A stretch of DNA of 64,000 bases from an uncultured Chlorobiaceae bacterium (GCA_903994635.1 CAJEXQ010000008.1:33370-97369); one strand, 5' to 3'; shown: positions 43,301 to 52,546, counted from the stretch's first letter. Numbers and translations are program-made. The notes: generated from the letters alone by a model not told the origin.

Positions 43301-43886
43301 CCAGTATATCATCCACACGGGAGAGATCTCGTGAAGTGCTTTCAAGCAGTTTGAAGGTCTGTTTTCGGCGCTGTTTATAACGGGTTATACCAGCCGCCTC
43401 CTCAAACAGCTTCAGCCGTTCCTCGCTTTTGTTGCTGATAATCTCCTCAATCATCTTCAGCTCAATGACCGAATAAGCATCGCTGCCCATGCCGGTATCG
43501 GTAAAAAGATCAAGAATATCCCGCAGACGGCAAGGCACCTGGTTCAAGAAGAATTCGCTCTCGCCGCTTCGGTAAAGACGGCGCGTGACGGTTACTTCGG
43601 TGTATTCGATTGGCAGGATGTTTCTCGTATTTTCGATGGTCAGAGAGACCTCGGTGAGGCTGAGTGGTTTGAGATTTTTGGAGCCATTAAAGATGATATT
43701 CTCCATCTTCGCCGACCGAAGCAGGGAGGATTTCTGCTCACCAAGTACCCAGCGCATGGCATCCACAATATTGGTTTTCCCGCAACCGTTCGGGCCAACA
43801 ATTGCGGTCAGTCCCCTGTCAAATTTTATTCTGACTTTATGTGCAAAGCTCTTGAACCCAAAGAGCTCAATTTTCGACAGATACAT
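40350..43886 (-). CDS. smc: Chromosome segregation protein SMC
   Basis: This 1178-residue condensin ATPase has Walker A GPNGCGKT (31-38), two long coiled coils (about 165-480 and 670-1000), a hinge between them near 500-660 (GFLEKQKNGKTGLGCLSDLV, then ATFVTLEGETFTGKGLLFGG-type residues), the ABC signature LSGGEKALTALSLLF (from 1084) and Walker B FCILDEVDAPLDD near 1108. It works with ScpA/ScpB; scpB is in this window at 29137. Its ATG is 1 base after the folP stop region, showing tight coupling. Confidence 0.97.
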   Translation of the reverse strand: MYLSKIELFGFKSFAHKVRIKFDRGLTAIVGPNGCGKTNIVDAMRWVLGEQKSSLLRSAKMENIIFNGSKNLKPLSLTEVSLTIENTRNILPIEYTEVTVTRRLYRSGESEFFLNQVPCRLRDILDLFTDTGMGSDAYSVIELKMIEEIISNKSEERLKLFEEAAGITRYKQRRKQTFKLLESTSRDLSRVDDILAEVEKKVRSLKLQVRKAEKLRELKNTIRELDLALSWLSMEELREKLEPMQRRIRDEELLNLACATNIATEESTSQQTELLLLTQESSLSATQKKLNESNQRIHALEKQLLQHEERQKSLLADMARLRAMSSKKEQKIHEQEQLEHELLERKAPGEATCNNLHTAFQSLVAEHDQLNSALGQQRSDLACERKRSAEEQSAANRLALTKQNLESKKEHLRTAIARLESKKLALLEKLKISGETEDKLSREIIHQKAEIAKAREDESLLQRHHEEMNQQIVEKKDVLFQQRSIRERIDNQILLANSVLDNFEGMPEGIGFLEKQKNGKTGLGCLSDLVSLESSYRKAVNAALGDSMSYYLCSSLSEAKEGIASLTRSNKGKVHFLVLDLVRENPRSDYPEIIGAEKTIAVIDYPLALHNVLGLLLGRSYIVPDLETAETLAIHNPESTFVTLEGETFTGKGLLFGGSAKSSEGLRLGKKSERDRLQKELALLERAIAEEEKVLHLLQNTLTSLKRAEQRRDIERLAAELGALEKNSVRMDAEKSGMRAEIGQAGEEIVALLLQKNDSETELQRLLPTINSSASQASLSREKILLLQEKLTTLETRHHQFGRDLHTRQGLYKDALLDLEKLKISIAACSESKVTLQEEVKRLKSEIASAEKRQGTEEKTADRMHKELEAMLLMAAGEQKMANELESAYREHQAQHHEALATIRDLRRKHDVGQQLLSALNNERIKLELMIDHLFTESRLKHNCDLATMPKPMLPPAFDQAASQQRLDSLTKQREEFGAVNELALLEYEGEKGRLDFLVEQKADLISSESQLRSTIEEINKTALQKFEATFRDVRKNFITIFRELFDPEDEVDLLIHAEEDPLDAHIEIVAKPKGKKPLSIEQLSGGEKALTALSLLFAIYLVKPSPFCILDEVDAPLDDANVSRFIKLLKKFENNTQFIIVTHNKKTMASCQSLYGVTMEEEGVSMLIPVRLEKIRL

Positions 43887-43887
43887 C

Positions 43888-44814
43888 TTAATGGTGCCGG
43901 TTTGACGGTCTCGGTTCTCTGATTTTCTTCACCACAAGCATGCTTTGGTAAGCCGCCTGAACATCGTGCACCCGCAAGATTGTTGCCCCCTGCATCAAGG
44001 CAATTGTTTGCGCCGCTATGGTAGCCGCCAGCCTTTCTGCAGGGGGCACTATTTTTTCACCGGGCTGAGTAATGGCATCTCCCAGAAATGATTTTCTCGA
44101 CACCCCTGCCAGAATTGGCTTGCCGAGAGTGCGCAATACGTTGAGCTGGCCCAGGAGTTGAAAGTTCTCCTCAACACTTTTTCCGAATCCGAATCCAGGA
44201 TCAATAATGATCTCCTCAATCGAATGCTTTTCAGCGATTGTGATGGAGTTTGCCAAAAAACGACTGACTCTTGCAAGAATATCCTCTTCGCCAGAGTCAG
44301 TCACAGAGCTCCACTGCATCAAATCGGGCCTTACCGGTGCGTGCATCAGAATCACCGCAGCCCGGTATTTTCGGCACACGAAAGGAAGCTCCCTGTCAAA
44401 GGTGAATCCTGAAATGTCATTCACAATGTGCGCTCCAGCCTGCAAGGCTTTTTCCGCGACCTCTGCCTTGTAAGTGTCAATTGAAATAAGCACATCGCTT
44501 TTCTTGCGCAAACGGGCAATAAGCGGCGCCGTGCGTTCAATCTCTTCAACTGTGGAAATTTTTATTGCTCCCGGTCGTGATGATTCTCCGCCAATATCAA
44601 TAATTGAAGCACCCTCTCGAATCATCAATAAAGCATGTCTCAGAGCCCGGTCAAGATCGATACAGCCACCATTTTCCTGCATCGCGCCGCCATCATAGAA
44701 TGAATCAGGCGTTGTATTCAGGATCCCCATGATTTTCGTCTCCTTGCCGAGATCAAGCGCCCTGTTGCTGCTGGTGTTCACGAAACGGCTTGCCCTCTTT
44801 TGATCGCTACTCAT
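43888..44814 (-). CDS. folP: Dihydropteroate synthase
   Basis: This 308-residue enzyme condenses 4-aminobenzoate with hydroxymethyl-dihydropterin pyrophosphate, the sulfonamide target. Motifs: MGILNTTPDSFYDGG (residues 29-43), DIGGESSRPGA, AHIVNDISG, IIDPGFGFGKSVEENFQLL and a C-terminal ILRVHDV. The first 25 residues (SSDQKRASRFVNTSS) are a short family-variable extension. It is the first gene of the folP-smc-HAD-nusB-nth run and uses the product of PabBC, encoded 6 kb away. Confidence 0.95.
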   Translation of the reverse strand: MSSDQKRASRFVNTSSNRALDLGKETKIMGILNTTPDSFYDGGAMQENGGCIDLDRALRHALLMIREGASIIDIGGESSRPGAIKISTVEEIERTAPLIARLRKKSDVLISIDTYKAEVAEKALQAGAHIVNDISGFTFDRELPFVCRKYRAAVILMHAPVRPDLMQWSSVTDSGEEDILARVSRFLANSITIAEKHSIEEIIIDPGFGFGKSVEENFQLLGQLNVLRTLGKPILAGVSRKSFLGDAITQPGEKIVPPAERLAATIAAQTIALMQGATILRVHDVQAAYQSMLVVKKIREPRPSNRHH

Positions 44815-44835
44815 GGCAATGTGCTCCTCTGTACT

Positions 44836-45927
44836 TCAGATTATTGCGAATGGTACCGGCGTGAATGTCACACAAAAGATCGCAATAGTGGCCCATCCGG
44901 AAATTTTTCTTGAAGTATTGAGCCGATGATCATCTCCTGTCGATGGATGGTTCAGGCCTATGAACCGCGAAAGAATCAAGGACCACAGAATCCAGCCAGA
45001 CCATGACCAATGCAGCATCACCGGCGGGATCAGAGCAACAGCGTCAGGTTTGAACAGCGACAGAAGCAGCTCAAGCAAGGCGGGAAAGCCAAGAAGAATG
45101 ATAAAAAGCAGAAACGTTCTGGCCGCTTTTGCATGTCCTCTTCTGCCGAACATGGCGTAGGTGATATGTCCCCCGTCAAGCTGACCAACGGGAAGCAGGT
45201 TCAGCGCTGTCACAAGCGAGCCCAGCCAGCCGGTAAAGAGGAATGGGTAGTGGTACATCTCTGTCATTGATGGCAGGTTTTTTGGCGCTATATAATATTC
45301 GAGTCCTATCCAGAGCAGATTCTTGCCAAGGATGAGGCTTCCTTGTGGTACTGGTATCGGTATTCCACTTCCTTTCAGGTATTCAGGATGAATGGTATAG
45401 ATAAAATCGGCAGGGGGAAGATTCAGAAAACCGTAGAGCAAAAGCCCGAAGCATACAGCAAATCCGCCCACAGGCCCCGATATGCCAATATCAAAGAGAG
45501 CGTTTGTTCCCGGTATTTTCTCCTTTACCTTTATGACCGCCCCCATTGTACCAAGACTGAGAAGAAACGGCAAAGGCGGCACAGGAATGTAGTAGGGGAG
45601 AGTTGCCCGTACACCATGGTACTGCGAAGCAAAAAAGTGGCCAAACTCATGAACGGTTAAAAAAAGGAGGAGTGAGGCTGAGTAGGGAATGCCCGTGGCC
45701 AAAGTATTGAGGAAGCGGGGAAAAGAGGCAAAGCTTGCAGGATGCCCGCCCCAGAAGGCCCCGGCCCAAAGCGTTGTCAGCACCGTCAAAAGAAACAGTC
45801 CCACATGAAGAGGGTAGTTCTGTTTGGCAATAATAGCGCTTTTTGAAAAATTCGATACACTCATGATATTACTGCTGGAAACTGTTGCCAGAGAGGGAGT
45901 TACCGATACCGCCCCGCACAATTGCAT
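44836..45927 (-). CDS. M50-family membrane metalloprotease (site-2 protease-like)
   Basis: This 363-residue integral membrane protein has the zinc motif TVHEFGHFFA (His93, Glu94, His97) within a transmembrane helix, and the second ligand segment NLLPVGQLDGGHI (Asp) in a later one. About six to seven hydrophobic helices are visible. The family cleaves membrane-bound substrates in regulated intramembrane proteolysis, or has unknown roles in this soluble-loop-poor subgroup without a PDZ domain. An alternative start at ATG 45864 would remove 21 residues. It lies 21 bases upstream of folP on the same strand. Confidence 0.88.
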   Translation of the reverse strand: MQLCGAVSVTPSLATVSSSNIMSVSNFSKSAIIAKQNYPLHVGLFLLTVLTTLWAGAFWGGHPASFASFPRFLNTLATGIPYSASLLLFLTVHEFGHFFASQYHGVRATLPYYIPVPPLPFLLSLGTMGAVIKVKEKIPGTNALFDIGISGPVGGFAVCFGLLLYGFLNLPPADFIYTIHPEYLKGSGIPIPVPQGSLILGKNLLWIGLEYYIAPKNLPSMTEMYHYPFLFTGWLGSLVTALNLLPVGQLDGGHITYAMFGRRGHAKAARTFLLFIILLGFPALLELLLSLFKPDAVALIPPVMLHWSWSGWILWSLILSRFIGLNHPSTGDDHRLNTSRKISGWATIAIFCVTFTPVPFAII

Positions 45928-45944
45928 GGCGGTGCTGTTTTCTC

Positions 45945-46409
45945 CTAATCCTTATTTTTATCCACTCCCTTCGCGGCACTCTTTTTTTCTCCAAAAGTTG
46001 CGACAAGCCCCGCAACCAGCTCCCCTTTCTCTGCAGCATTCAGCTTGGCGGAGGGATGGGCAGGCAGGTAGATAAACATGGGCATTTTGCCTTCCCTTAC
46101 CTCTTTTGCCGCTTTCTCGCCTTCATTTTCCTCTGGTCGCCCCCATTCAGAGACATTGAATCCCTTTCGTCCAAGTGAGACATCAAGCTGGGTTAGCCAC
46201 GAAGCAGGTGCCACAGAACTGTACCAGGGCCAAATGGTGTTGTTGGAATGGCAATCCTTGCATGCACGGTTGAAAAGTTCCTGGGTTCGGGGAGAATCCC
46301 ATTTCGGTTCACCAGTGACCGGAGGATTCTGGTGGTTGCGTCCATAAGGGACAATCTGAATGGCCGCAAAAAGAATTGCAGCTCCTGCTAATAATTTTAC
46401 AGGCTTCAT
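45945..46409 (-). CDS. Haem-binding domain protein (cytochrome c-like, exported)
   Basis: This 154-residue protein has an N-terminal hydrophobic anchor or signal ([19 protein letters not shown]), followed by the haem_bd pattern: [18 protein letters not shown], then the single CxxCH haem site [17 protein letters not shown], and [22 protein letters not shown] at the end. In family members the conserved 'N-N-T-x-W-P-W-Y' follows CxxCH. It should be a periplasmic or membrane-tethered c-type haem protein, probably in electron transfer. It lies 17 bases upstream of the M50 gene. Confidence 0.88.
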   Translation of the reverse strand: MKPVKLLAGAAILFAAIQIVPYGRNHQNPPVTGEPKWDSPRTQELFNRACKDCHSNNTIWPWYSSVAPASWLTQLDVSLGRKGFNVSEWGRPEENEGEKAAKEVREGKMPMFIYLPAHPSAKLNAAEKGELVAGLVATFGEKKSAAKGVDKNKD

Positions 46410-46489
46410 TGGTAGGAACTCCTATCTTATGATGTTAGCTAAAGTTTCAATATTCAATATCAGGCAGATGTAAGCCAATTTCCAAACAA

Positions 46490-46519
46490 ACACCCCGCAG
46501 GAGAGTTTCTGCGGGGTGT
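46490..46519 (-). terminator. Intrinsic terminator of sucC
   Basis: ACACCCCGCAG and CTGCGGGGTGT form an 11-bp perfect stem with an 8-base loop. On the minus strand the stem is followed by TTTGTTTGG, a short T-rich tail. It lies 45 bases after the sucC stop. Confidence 0.85.
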
Positions 46520-46564
46520 GGGATTTGCTGCGAAGTAATCCAGAGTTTCAGTGGCAAGAGCTTT

Positions 46565-47743
46565 TCATGACAGGGCAAGCGCTTCCTGCACCTTCTGTGC
46601 TGCATCACGCAACCCTTTGGCGGCGATAAGGTTTAATCCGGAATCATCAAGCATTTTCTGCGCAATCGGAGCATTGGTACCTTCAAGCCGAACAATGACC
46701 GGCAGGTGGAGACCGATTTTTTTCGCGGCTTCGATAATGCCCCCGGCAACGCGGTCGCAACGAACAATGCCGCCAAAAATGTTGACCAAAATCGCCTTGA
46801 CATTTTTATCACTCAAAATAATCTTGAACCCTTCTTCGACCGTCTGTGGACTCGCGGAACCACCGACGTCAAGAAAGTTGGCCGGTTTTCCTCCAGCGAG
46901 CTGGATCATATCCATGGTGCCCATAGCCAGGCCCGCACCGTTGACCATACAACCAACATTGCCGTCAAGGCGAACATAGTTGAGATTTGATTTTGAGGCC
47001 TCAACTTCAAAAGGATCCTCTTCGTGGATATCGCGCAACTCAAGAAAATCCTTGTGGCGGTAGAGGGCATTGTCATCAATGTTGATTTTGGCGTCGAGTG
47101 CCAGTACTTTTCCCTCTTTGGTGACTACCAGCGGATTTATTTCAGCCAGCGAGGCATCAATTGCGGTGTATGCTTTGTAGAGCACCGTGATGAAATGGAC
47201 AGCATTCCGGAACTGTTCACCCTGTAGACCCAGGAAAAAGGCAGCTTCGCGTGCCTGAAAACCCTGAACTCCGAAAAGCGGATCAATCTGGATCTTCAGG
47301 AGTCTTTCGGGGGTCTCTTCAGCCACCTTCTCAATTTCCATACCACCTTGGGTTGAGACCATAAGGACATTCCTTGAGGTAGAGCGGTCAAGAGTGATGC
47401 CAACATAAAACTCTTTTTCGATATTCATTCCCTCTTCTACAAGCAGCCTTCTCACCTCTTTGCCCTCGGCTCCTGTCTGGTGAGTGACAAGTGTCAGGCC
47501 GATCATTGCTGACGCGATATCAAAAGCCTCTTCAGGCGATTTGGCCAGTTTTACCCCTCCAGCCTTTCCTCTGCCACCAGCATGAATCTGCGCTTTTACG
47601 ACCACTACAGGAGAGCCGGTCTCTTCAAAAAGCCGCTCAGCAGCCTGCTTGGCTTCATCAGGCGAATGGGCCACAATTCCTTTTGGCACGGTTACCCCGA
47701 ATTTTCGCAGGATATCCTTGCCTTGATATTCATGAATGTTCAT
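46565..47743 (-). CDS. sucC: Succinyl-CoA synthetase (ADP-forming), beta subunit
   Basis: This 392-residue ATP-grasp protein interconverts succinyl-CoA and succinate, in green sulfur bacteria in the reductive TCA cycle direction. Motifs are [17 protein letters not shown] at the start, [34 protein letters not shown] and the C-terminal [21 protein letters not shown] and [16 protein letters not shown] 47743 begins the invariant N-terminus; upstream in-frame codons are not conserved. sucD is not adjacent, so the subunits are encoded apart. A terminator follows at 46490. Confidence 0.96.
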   Translation of the reverse strand: MNIHEYQGKDILRKFGVTVPKGIVAHSPDEAKQAAERLFEETGSPVVVVKAQIHAGGRGKAGGVKLAKSPEEAFDIASAMIGLTLVTHQTGAEGKEVRRLLVEEGMNIEKEFYVGITLDRSTSRNVLMVSTQGGMEIEKVAEETPERLLKIQIDPLFGVQGFQAREAAFFLGLQGEQFRNAVHFITVLYKAYTAIDASLAEINPLVVTKEGKVLALDAKINIDDNALYRHKDFLELRDIHEEDPFEVEASKSNLNYVRLDGNVGCMVNGAGLAMGTMDMIQLAGGKPANFLDVGGSASPQTVEEGFKIILSDKNVKAILVNIFGGIVRCDRVAGGIIEAAKKIGLHLPVIVRLEGTNAPIAQKMLDDSGLNLIAAKGLRDAAQKVQEALALS

Positions 47744-47968
47744 ATTATTTGGTCTTGGGTTACTGTCGACATTTTGCACATAATCATGCAGGGAGAACAA
47801 AGAGCGCGCAACAAGGGGAGTATAACGAAAATTACATTTATGGAACAACCTCCGGCTTTCATTTCACCACTATTTGGGGAAATAGTCTTCCTGTTTTCAT
47901 GATTTGATTTCAATGTTTTTCAGATGCATATTTCATTGTGTTATGAAACCGTTGCGGGGTAGGTCTGT

Positions 47969-49021
47969 TTGTTTACCCTGATGCGGTTGATGACCATCAA
48001 CTCAGATTACTATTTTATGCAGGATTGGCTTGTTCACATCCCTCGCCCTGAGTTTGCGGAGCCTTGGTGGCTGATGCTGCTGCCTTTGTTGGCGTTGTTT
48101 GCCTTGCTGAAAGAGCGCCGGGAGAGGCAGGGGTCCGGGATACTTTTTCCCGCTCTTGAGCGACTTCAGGCTTCTGGATTTGAGGCAGGTCGGTGGTTGC
48201 GTGTTCTACCCCAATGGTTGCGGTGGAGTGTGCTTGTGCTCTCTGTTCTTGTGCTTGCGGAACCGCGTCTCTTTTTTCGCCAGGCAGAAGCCGAAGCGCA
48301 AGGGATTGACGTGATGCTGGCGCTTGATATTTCAGAATCCATGTTGCAGCGAGATGTTACCGGTAAAAGCCGTCTGGAAGCGGCCAGGGAGGTTGCCCGC
48401 AGTTTTGTGTTGCGTCGTTCGAACGACCGGATCGGGCTTGTGGTTTTTCGGGGAGAGGGGTACACTCAGTGTCCTCTGACGCTTGATCACGATGCGCTTG
48501 CCATGTTGCTTGATCATCTTTCGACTGCGGTGATTCGGGATGATGGTACTGCAATCGGCACGGCGATTCTCATTGCGATCAATCGGCTCAAGGTATCGGA
48601 GTCGACACACAAGATTATTATTCTGGTGACTGATGGTGAAAATAATGCAGGAGAGGTTGGCCCGGCAACGGCTGCAGTGCTTGCCCGGCGGAGCGGAATA
48701 CGGATTTATGTGATAAATGCTGGTTTTAAAACTGCTGAAGATCGTCCGGAATTATCTGAGGGGAGTGGAAACCATACTGCGAAGGATGAGGAGTCTTTGA
48801 AGGGCATTGCCCGAACGACTGGTGGGGGATATTTCACGGCGCAGGATCCGGCAGGATTGGAGGCAACGATTCGCATGATTGATCGGCAGGAAAAGGGTCG
48901 TCATGCATTGCTGGTTATGGAGCATCGCTCAGGATTGTTTTTCTCCCTGTTGCTTGTAGCGGTGGCGTTGCTTTTTATTGAGGTTGTTTTGTCAAACAGT
49001 CGATTGTTGCGGATACCGTAG
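47969..49021 (+). CDS. BatA-like von Willebrand factor A domain membrane protein
   Basis: This protein of up to 350 residues has two N-terminal transmembrane helices (WWLMLLPLLALFALL and VLVLSVLVLAEP), a vWA domain with the MIDAS motif DISESMLQRD (DxSxS) and later VTDGENNAGEV, and a third helix near the C-terminus. BatA/BatB proteins form the aerotolerance locus of Bacteroidetes/Chlorobi, usually with a MoxR ATPase; none is here. The TTG at 47969 has GGGGTAGG at 5 bases; ATGs at 47981 and 48017 are alternatives. BatB follows 128 bases downstream. Confidence 0.85.
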   Translation: MFTLMRLMTINSDYYFMQDWLVHIPRPEFAEPWWLMLLPLLALFALLKERRERQGSGILFPALERLQASGFEAGRWLRVLPQWLRWSVLVLSVLVLAEPRLFFRQAEAEAQGIDVMLALDISESMLQRDVTGKSRLEAAREVARSFVLRRSNDRIGLVVFRGEGYTQCPLTLDHDALAMLLDHLSTAVIRDDGTAIGTAILIAINRLKVSESTHKIIILVTDGENNAGEVGPATAAVLARRSGIRIYVINAGFKTAEDRPELSEGSGNHTAKDEESLKGIARTTGGGYFTAQDPAGLEATIRMIDRQEKGRHALLVMEHRSGLFFSLLLVAVALLFIEVVLSNSRLLRIP

Positions 49022-49049
49022 CGCTGATGATAAGTGTAGCAAAAAAGTC

Positions 49050-49113
49050 ATTCCGTAATGCCGCATCAAGTATCGCTTGAATCATGAGTGACTTGGCTAT
49101 TTTATTACGGAAT
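49050..49113. repeat. Nested inverted repeat between the two Bat-like genes
   Basis: ATTCCGTAAT (49050-49059) and ATTACGGAAT (49104-49113) are exact 10-bp inverted arms. Inside, TCAAG and CTTGA form a second small stem. No T-run follows, so this is more likely a processing or palindromic repeat element than a terminator. Confidence 0.65.
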
Positions 49114-49149
49114 CAATTACTGTTGAGCGCTTAATGGAGGAGTCTCTCT

Positions 49150-50163
49150 ATGTGTTTTGAATGGCCTGAAAATATTGTTTATCTGTTTCTGCTGATTCCA
49201 CTTGCCGTATTGCTTGGTTATGGGGTCATCAGAGAGATTCATCTTCGCGAAGCAGTTGTCGGGGTGCCTGTGGCTGATGCGATGATGCCCCCTTTGCGAC
49301 GGAGGGTGGTGATCATGAAAAAGGTGTTGCTTTTCCTTGGTGTCGCCTCCTTACTTGTTGCAATGACTGGCCCGAGCCATTGTACAGGTGAACGGCCAGT
49401 GCTGCGCAATGGCACCGATCTGGTATTTATGCTTGATGTTTCCCGCAGTATGTGGGCACGGGATGTGCTTCCAGACCGTCTTGGGCTGGCGAAACAGGAA
49501 ATTATCGGCATAAGTCGTTCAGTAATCGGTGGTCGGCGGGCTATTCTTCTTTTTGCCGGGGCTCCACTTGTGCAGTGCCCCCTCACGGACGATCGAGAGG
49601 CGTTCGATGCGTTGCTTGGTATGGCATCTCCCGACCTTATTGAGGAGCAGGGGACCGCTTTCCGTTCTGCTCTCGAACTTGCAGGAACTCTTCTTCAGCC
49701 CGCATCGGAAAATCGCCTGGCTTCAGGGATTAAGGGGGAGAAAATTCTGGTGTTGTTGAGTGACGGGGAGGATCATGCCGGAGAGGTTCGTTCGGCGGCT
49801 TTAAAACTGAAAAAGAGCGGGACCAATCTTTTTGTGATAGGGGTTGGTATGCGTCAGCCTGTTGTTATTCCTGCGGAAAGAGGAGGGGTCAAGCTGGACG
49901 AGCGCGGCCGGGTGGTAATGAGCAGTTTCAGAGCTGAAACTTTGCAGGCTCTTGCTCGTGATGCGGGTGGCTTTTACCTCAGAAGCATGTCGGGACATAC
50001 CATTTTTCAGGAAGTTTCGGAAAGGATCAACCGTATGGCGGCCTCATCACGCTGGGTGATGGAGCCTGTCGGGCGTGAATCACTTTCCCGATATTTTCTT
50101 GTTGCAGGCTTCATTTCCCTGCTCGCAGAAATCATGATTGGACGAGGTGGTGGCAGAGGTTGA
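49150..50163 (+). CDS. BatB-like von Willebrand factor A domain membrane protein
   Basis: This 337-residue protein is built like the preceding one: N-terminal helices (VYLFLLIPLAVLLGYG, VLLFLGVASLLVAM), a vWA domain with the MIDAS sequence FMLDVSRSMWARD (DxSxS), LLSDGEDHAGEVRSAALKL and a C-terminal membrane segment. GGAGGAG precedes the ATG at 8 bases. With its upstream neighbour it forms a BatA/BatB pair of unknown biochemical function, thought to help survival under stress or build envelope complexes through vWA contacts. Confidence 0.88.
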   Translation: MCFEWPENIVYLFLLIPLAVLLGYGVIREIHLREAVVGVPVADAMMPPLRRRVVIMKKVLLFLGVASLLVAMTGPSHCTGERPVLRNGTDLVFMLDVSRSMWARDVLPDRLGLAKQEIIGISRSVIGGRRAILLFAGAPLVQCPLTDDREAFDALLGMASPDLIEEQGTAFRSALELAGTLLQPASENRLASGIKGEKILVLLSDGEDHAGEVRSAALKLKKSGTNLFVIGVGMRQPVVIPAERGGVKLDERGRVVMSSFRAETLQALARDAGGFYLRSMSGHTIFQEVSERINRMAASSRWVMEPVGRESLSRYFLVAGFISLLAEIMIGRGGGRG

Positions 50164-50284
50164 TAAAGAGTCCGTTGTCATATTGCTGATACCCGCCATT
50201 CCATTTTCTTGCTGAAAAAATTGTTACATTGCACTCGAAATCAGGTAAAAACAGTCCTTTGTCAGACGAAAAACAGATATTATT

Positions 50285-50587
50285 ATGATGGAGCAGCAGA
50301 ACACAGCTCGACGAGCTCTCGATTCAGTTGAAAAGGCAAAGCTTGGAATCAAGGTTTTCAATATGCCGTTCGATGAAGCTGAGGAGGTGATTGATGGCTA
50401 CGTCAGTGGGGGTGATTATGATCCCGCTTCCGTGGAACTTTTTAAGGAGCAGCTTGATACGCAGCGTCACATCCAGGAGAAAAGTGTGGAGCTGTTATCA
50501 ACTGGCGCCCAGATTGTTTGGCTTTTGGTGAATGCGGTTGTAAAAAATATGCCGCAACAGTCTGATGGTGAGGGTTTACATTCCTGA
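50285..50587 (+). CDS. Small hypothetical protein
   Basis: This 100-residue acidic protein is probably mostly helical (ARRALDSVEKAKLGIKVFN, then FDEAEEVIDGYVSGGDYD and FKEQLDTQRHIQEKSVELLS). No domain is recognised. A hydrophobic patch near residues 72-88 (STGAQIVWLLVNAVVK) is too short to be a sure transmembrane segment. It is followed after 24 bases by the half-length ClpB gene on the same strand, so a link with that chaperone is possible but unproven. Confidence 0.55.
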   Translation: MMEQQNTARRALDSVEKAKLGIKVFNMPFDEAEEVIDGYVSGGDYDPASVELFKEQLDTQRHIQEKSVELLSTGAQIVWLLVNAVVKNMPQQSDGEGLHS

Positions 50588-50611
50588 ACGTTGAACTAAA
50601 ATATTGGAACC

Positions 50612-51934
50612 ATGCAGTTTGATCCAAACAAGTTTACCCTGAAGGCGCAGGAAGCGTTGCAGGCGGCGGCAACGAATGCCAGCAGTCGCCAGCATCAGCA
50701 GATAGAGCCGGAACATCTGCTCTATGCCATGCTTGACGACAAAAGCAGTATCGCCATTCAGATAGCGCAGAAGCTGGAAGTTCCTTCTGAAACATTGCAA
50801 GCGGCTCTTGAGCGAGAGATTGATCGGATCCCGAGGGTAACTGGCGCTTCTGCTTCGGGACAGCATTTGTCGCAGAATCTGGGAAAGGTGTTTGATGTAG
50901 CATTGAAAGAGGCCGAAAATTTGAAGGATGACTACATCAGCTCGGAGCATCTCCTGATAGCGCTGAGCGAAGCCGGTGTGACGGTGTCGCGGATGCTGCG
51001 GGATGCGGGGTTCAGCCGCGATGCCATTCTCAAGGTGCTCACCACCATTAGGGGAACGCAGCGGGTGACCAGTCAGAGTGCCGAAGAGACCTACAACTCA
51101 CTGAAAAAATATTCGCGCAACCTTAACGATCAGGCACGAAAGGGCAAACTTGATCCGGTTATCGGCCGTGATGAGGAGATTCGCCGGGTGTTGCAGATTC
51201 TCAGTCGCCGAACCAAGAACAATCCTGTGCTTATCGGTGAGCCTGGAGTAGGCAAGACTGCGATTGTCGAGGGAATTGCACAGCGTATTGTTGCTGGAGA
51301 TGTGCCTGAAAACCTGAAAAGCAAACAGATTGCCGCCCTTGATATTGCCCAGCTTGTCGCTGGCGCCAAGTTCCGTGGCGAGTTTGAAGAGCGTCTGAAA
51401 GCGGTTGTTCGCGAGGTACAGTCGTCGGATGGCGAGATCATTCTCTTTATTGATGAACTTCATCTGCTCGTTGGCGCTGGTTCAGCCGAGGGATCAATGG
51501 ATGCAGCCAATATTCTCAAGCCTGCCCTTGCCCGTGGCGAGCTGCGTTGTATCGGCGCTACCACGCTTGACGAGTATCGAAAGCATATCGAAAAGGATGC
51601 CGCCCTTGAACGCCGCTTCCAGACCGTCGTGGTCGATCAGCCGAGCGTTGAAGACACCGTCTCCATCCTGCGTGGCCTCAAGGAGAAATACGAGATCCAT
51701 CATGGTGTGCGTATCAAGGACGCTGCCATTGTTGCTGCTGCGGAGCTGTCAAATCGCTATATTGCCGACCGTTTTCTGCCAGACAAGGCCATCGATCTTA
51801 TTGATGAGGCTTCATCGCGACTCAGGCTTGAAATTGACAGCAGCCCCGAAGAGCTCGACCGGCTCAACCGCGAAATCCGGCGCCTTGAAATTGAGCGCGA
51901 GGCACTGAAGCGCGAGATTGAGGTTGGCGGGTAA
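50612..51934 (+). CDS. clpB: ClpB-like protein, N-domain and first ATPase domain only
   Basis: This 440-residue protein is the N-terminal half of the disaggregase ClpB: two Clp_N repeats (residues 1-150), then AAA+ domain 1 with Walker A GEPGVGKT (209-216), Walker B ILFIDELH near 280 and the [22 protein letters not shown] arginine-finger region. It stops just inside the coiled-coil middle domain ([16 protein letters not shown], then TAA). The second ATPase domain and the middle domain, essential in canonical ClpB (about 860 residues), are absent, and the downstream DNA does not encode them. I recall that some Chlorobi carry ClpB as separate half genes, so the second half may lie elsewhere. 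Confidence 0.9.
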   Translation: MQFDPNKFTLKAQEALQAAATNASSRQHQQIEPEHLLYAMLDDKSSIAIQIAQKLEVPSETLQAALEREIDRIPRVTGASASGQHLSQNLGKVFDVALKEAENLKDDYISSEHLLIALSEAGVTVSRMLRDAGFSRDAILKVLTTIRGTQRVTSQSAEETYNSLKKYSRNLNDQARKGKLDPVIGRDEEIRRVLQILSRRTKNNPVLIGEPGVGKTAIVEGIAQRIVAGDVPENLKSKQIAALDIAQLVAGAKFRGEFEERLKAVVREVQSSDGEIILFIDELHLLVGAGSAEGSMDAANILKPALARGELRCIGATTLDEYRKHIEKDAALERRFQTVVVDQPSVEDTVSILRGLKEKYEIHHGVRIKDAAIVAAAELSNRYIADRFLPDKAIDLIDEASSRLRLEIDSSPEELDRLNREIRRLEIEREALKREIEVGG

Positions 51935-51973
51935 TTAGCCTTTTCATAACGAAATGAGCGATGCCAATGAAAT

Positions 51974-52546
51974 ATGATGTTTTTTAATAACATGAATAAA
52001 GTGTCGATGATGAAGATGGTGAAAATGATTGTCCTTGCCTTTATGTTGGCAGGGCTGTTTTCTGTAACTGCAAGGGCGGGATGGGACCCGGCGGAAGGGG
52101 ATAATGCAAGGGCTTCGGTTGAGTCTTTCAGAATAAGCGCTCCGTGGCTCTCCCGTTTTTTTGAAAATGCCCATGGCTATGCGGTTTTTCCGGCAGTTTT
52201 TAAGGGCGGTTTTTTCATAGTAGGTGGGGGGCATGGCAAGGGATATGTCTATGAAGAGAAAAAGCTTGTCGGGCGCTCATCCATTACCCAGTTTAATGTT
52301 GGACCTCAGCTCGGAGGCCAATCTTTCTCTGAAATTATTTTTTTTAAAAGCAAGGAAGAGCTTGACAATTTCAAAAAAGAAAATTATGAGATGAATGCCC
52401 AGGTTGCGGCAATTGTGGTAACAGCAGCGGTGGCAACCAATACTGACTATTCCAACGGTGTAGCTGTTTTTGTGCTTCCAAGGGCAGGGGTTATGGCTGA
52501 AGCGACCGTTGGCGGGCAGAAGTTCTCTTATAATCCGTATCAATAA
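51974..52546 (+). CDS. SYLF/Ysc84-domain exported protein
   Basis: This 190-residue protein has a signal peptide (MFFNNMNKVSMMKMVKMIVLAFMLAGLF, with ARA near residue 36 as the likely cleavage point). The mature part is a SYLF domain: AHGYAVFPAVFKGGFFIVGGGHGKGYVYE, SITQFNVGPQLGGQSFSEIIFF and YSNGVAVFVLPRAGVMAEATVGGQKF. SYLF proteins bind phosphoinositides in eukaryotes and membrane lipids in general; the bacterial ones are exported and unstudied. It follows clpB by 39 bases on the same strand. GATGAAGATGGTG-type sequence contains several possible start codons. Confidence 0.85.
   Translation: MMFFNNMNKVSMMKMVKMIVLAFMLAGLFSVTARAGWDPAEGDNARASVESFRISAPWLSRFFENAHGYAVFPAVFKGGFFIVGGGHGKGYVYEEKKLVGRSSITQFNVGPQLGGQSFSEIIFFKSKEELDNFKKENYEMNAQVAAIVVTAAVATNTDYSNGVAVFVLPRAGVMAEATVGGQKFSYNPYQ

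Noticed and set aside
41500..43900. Several long plus-strand frames across smc
   Set aside because: They are antisense shadows of the coiled-coil gene, with Leu/Ser/Phe-rich, low-complexity products.
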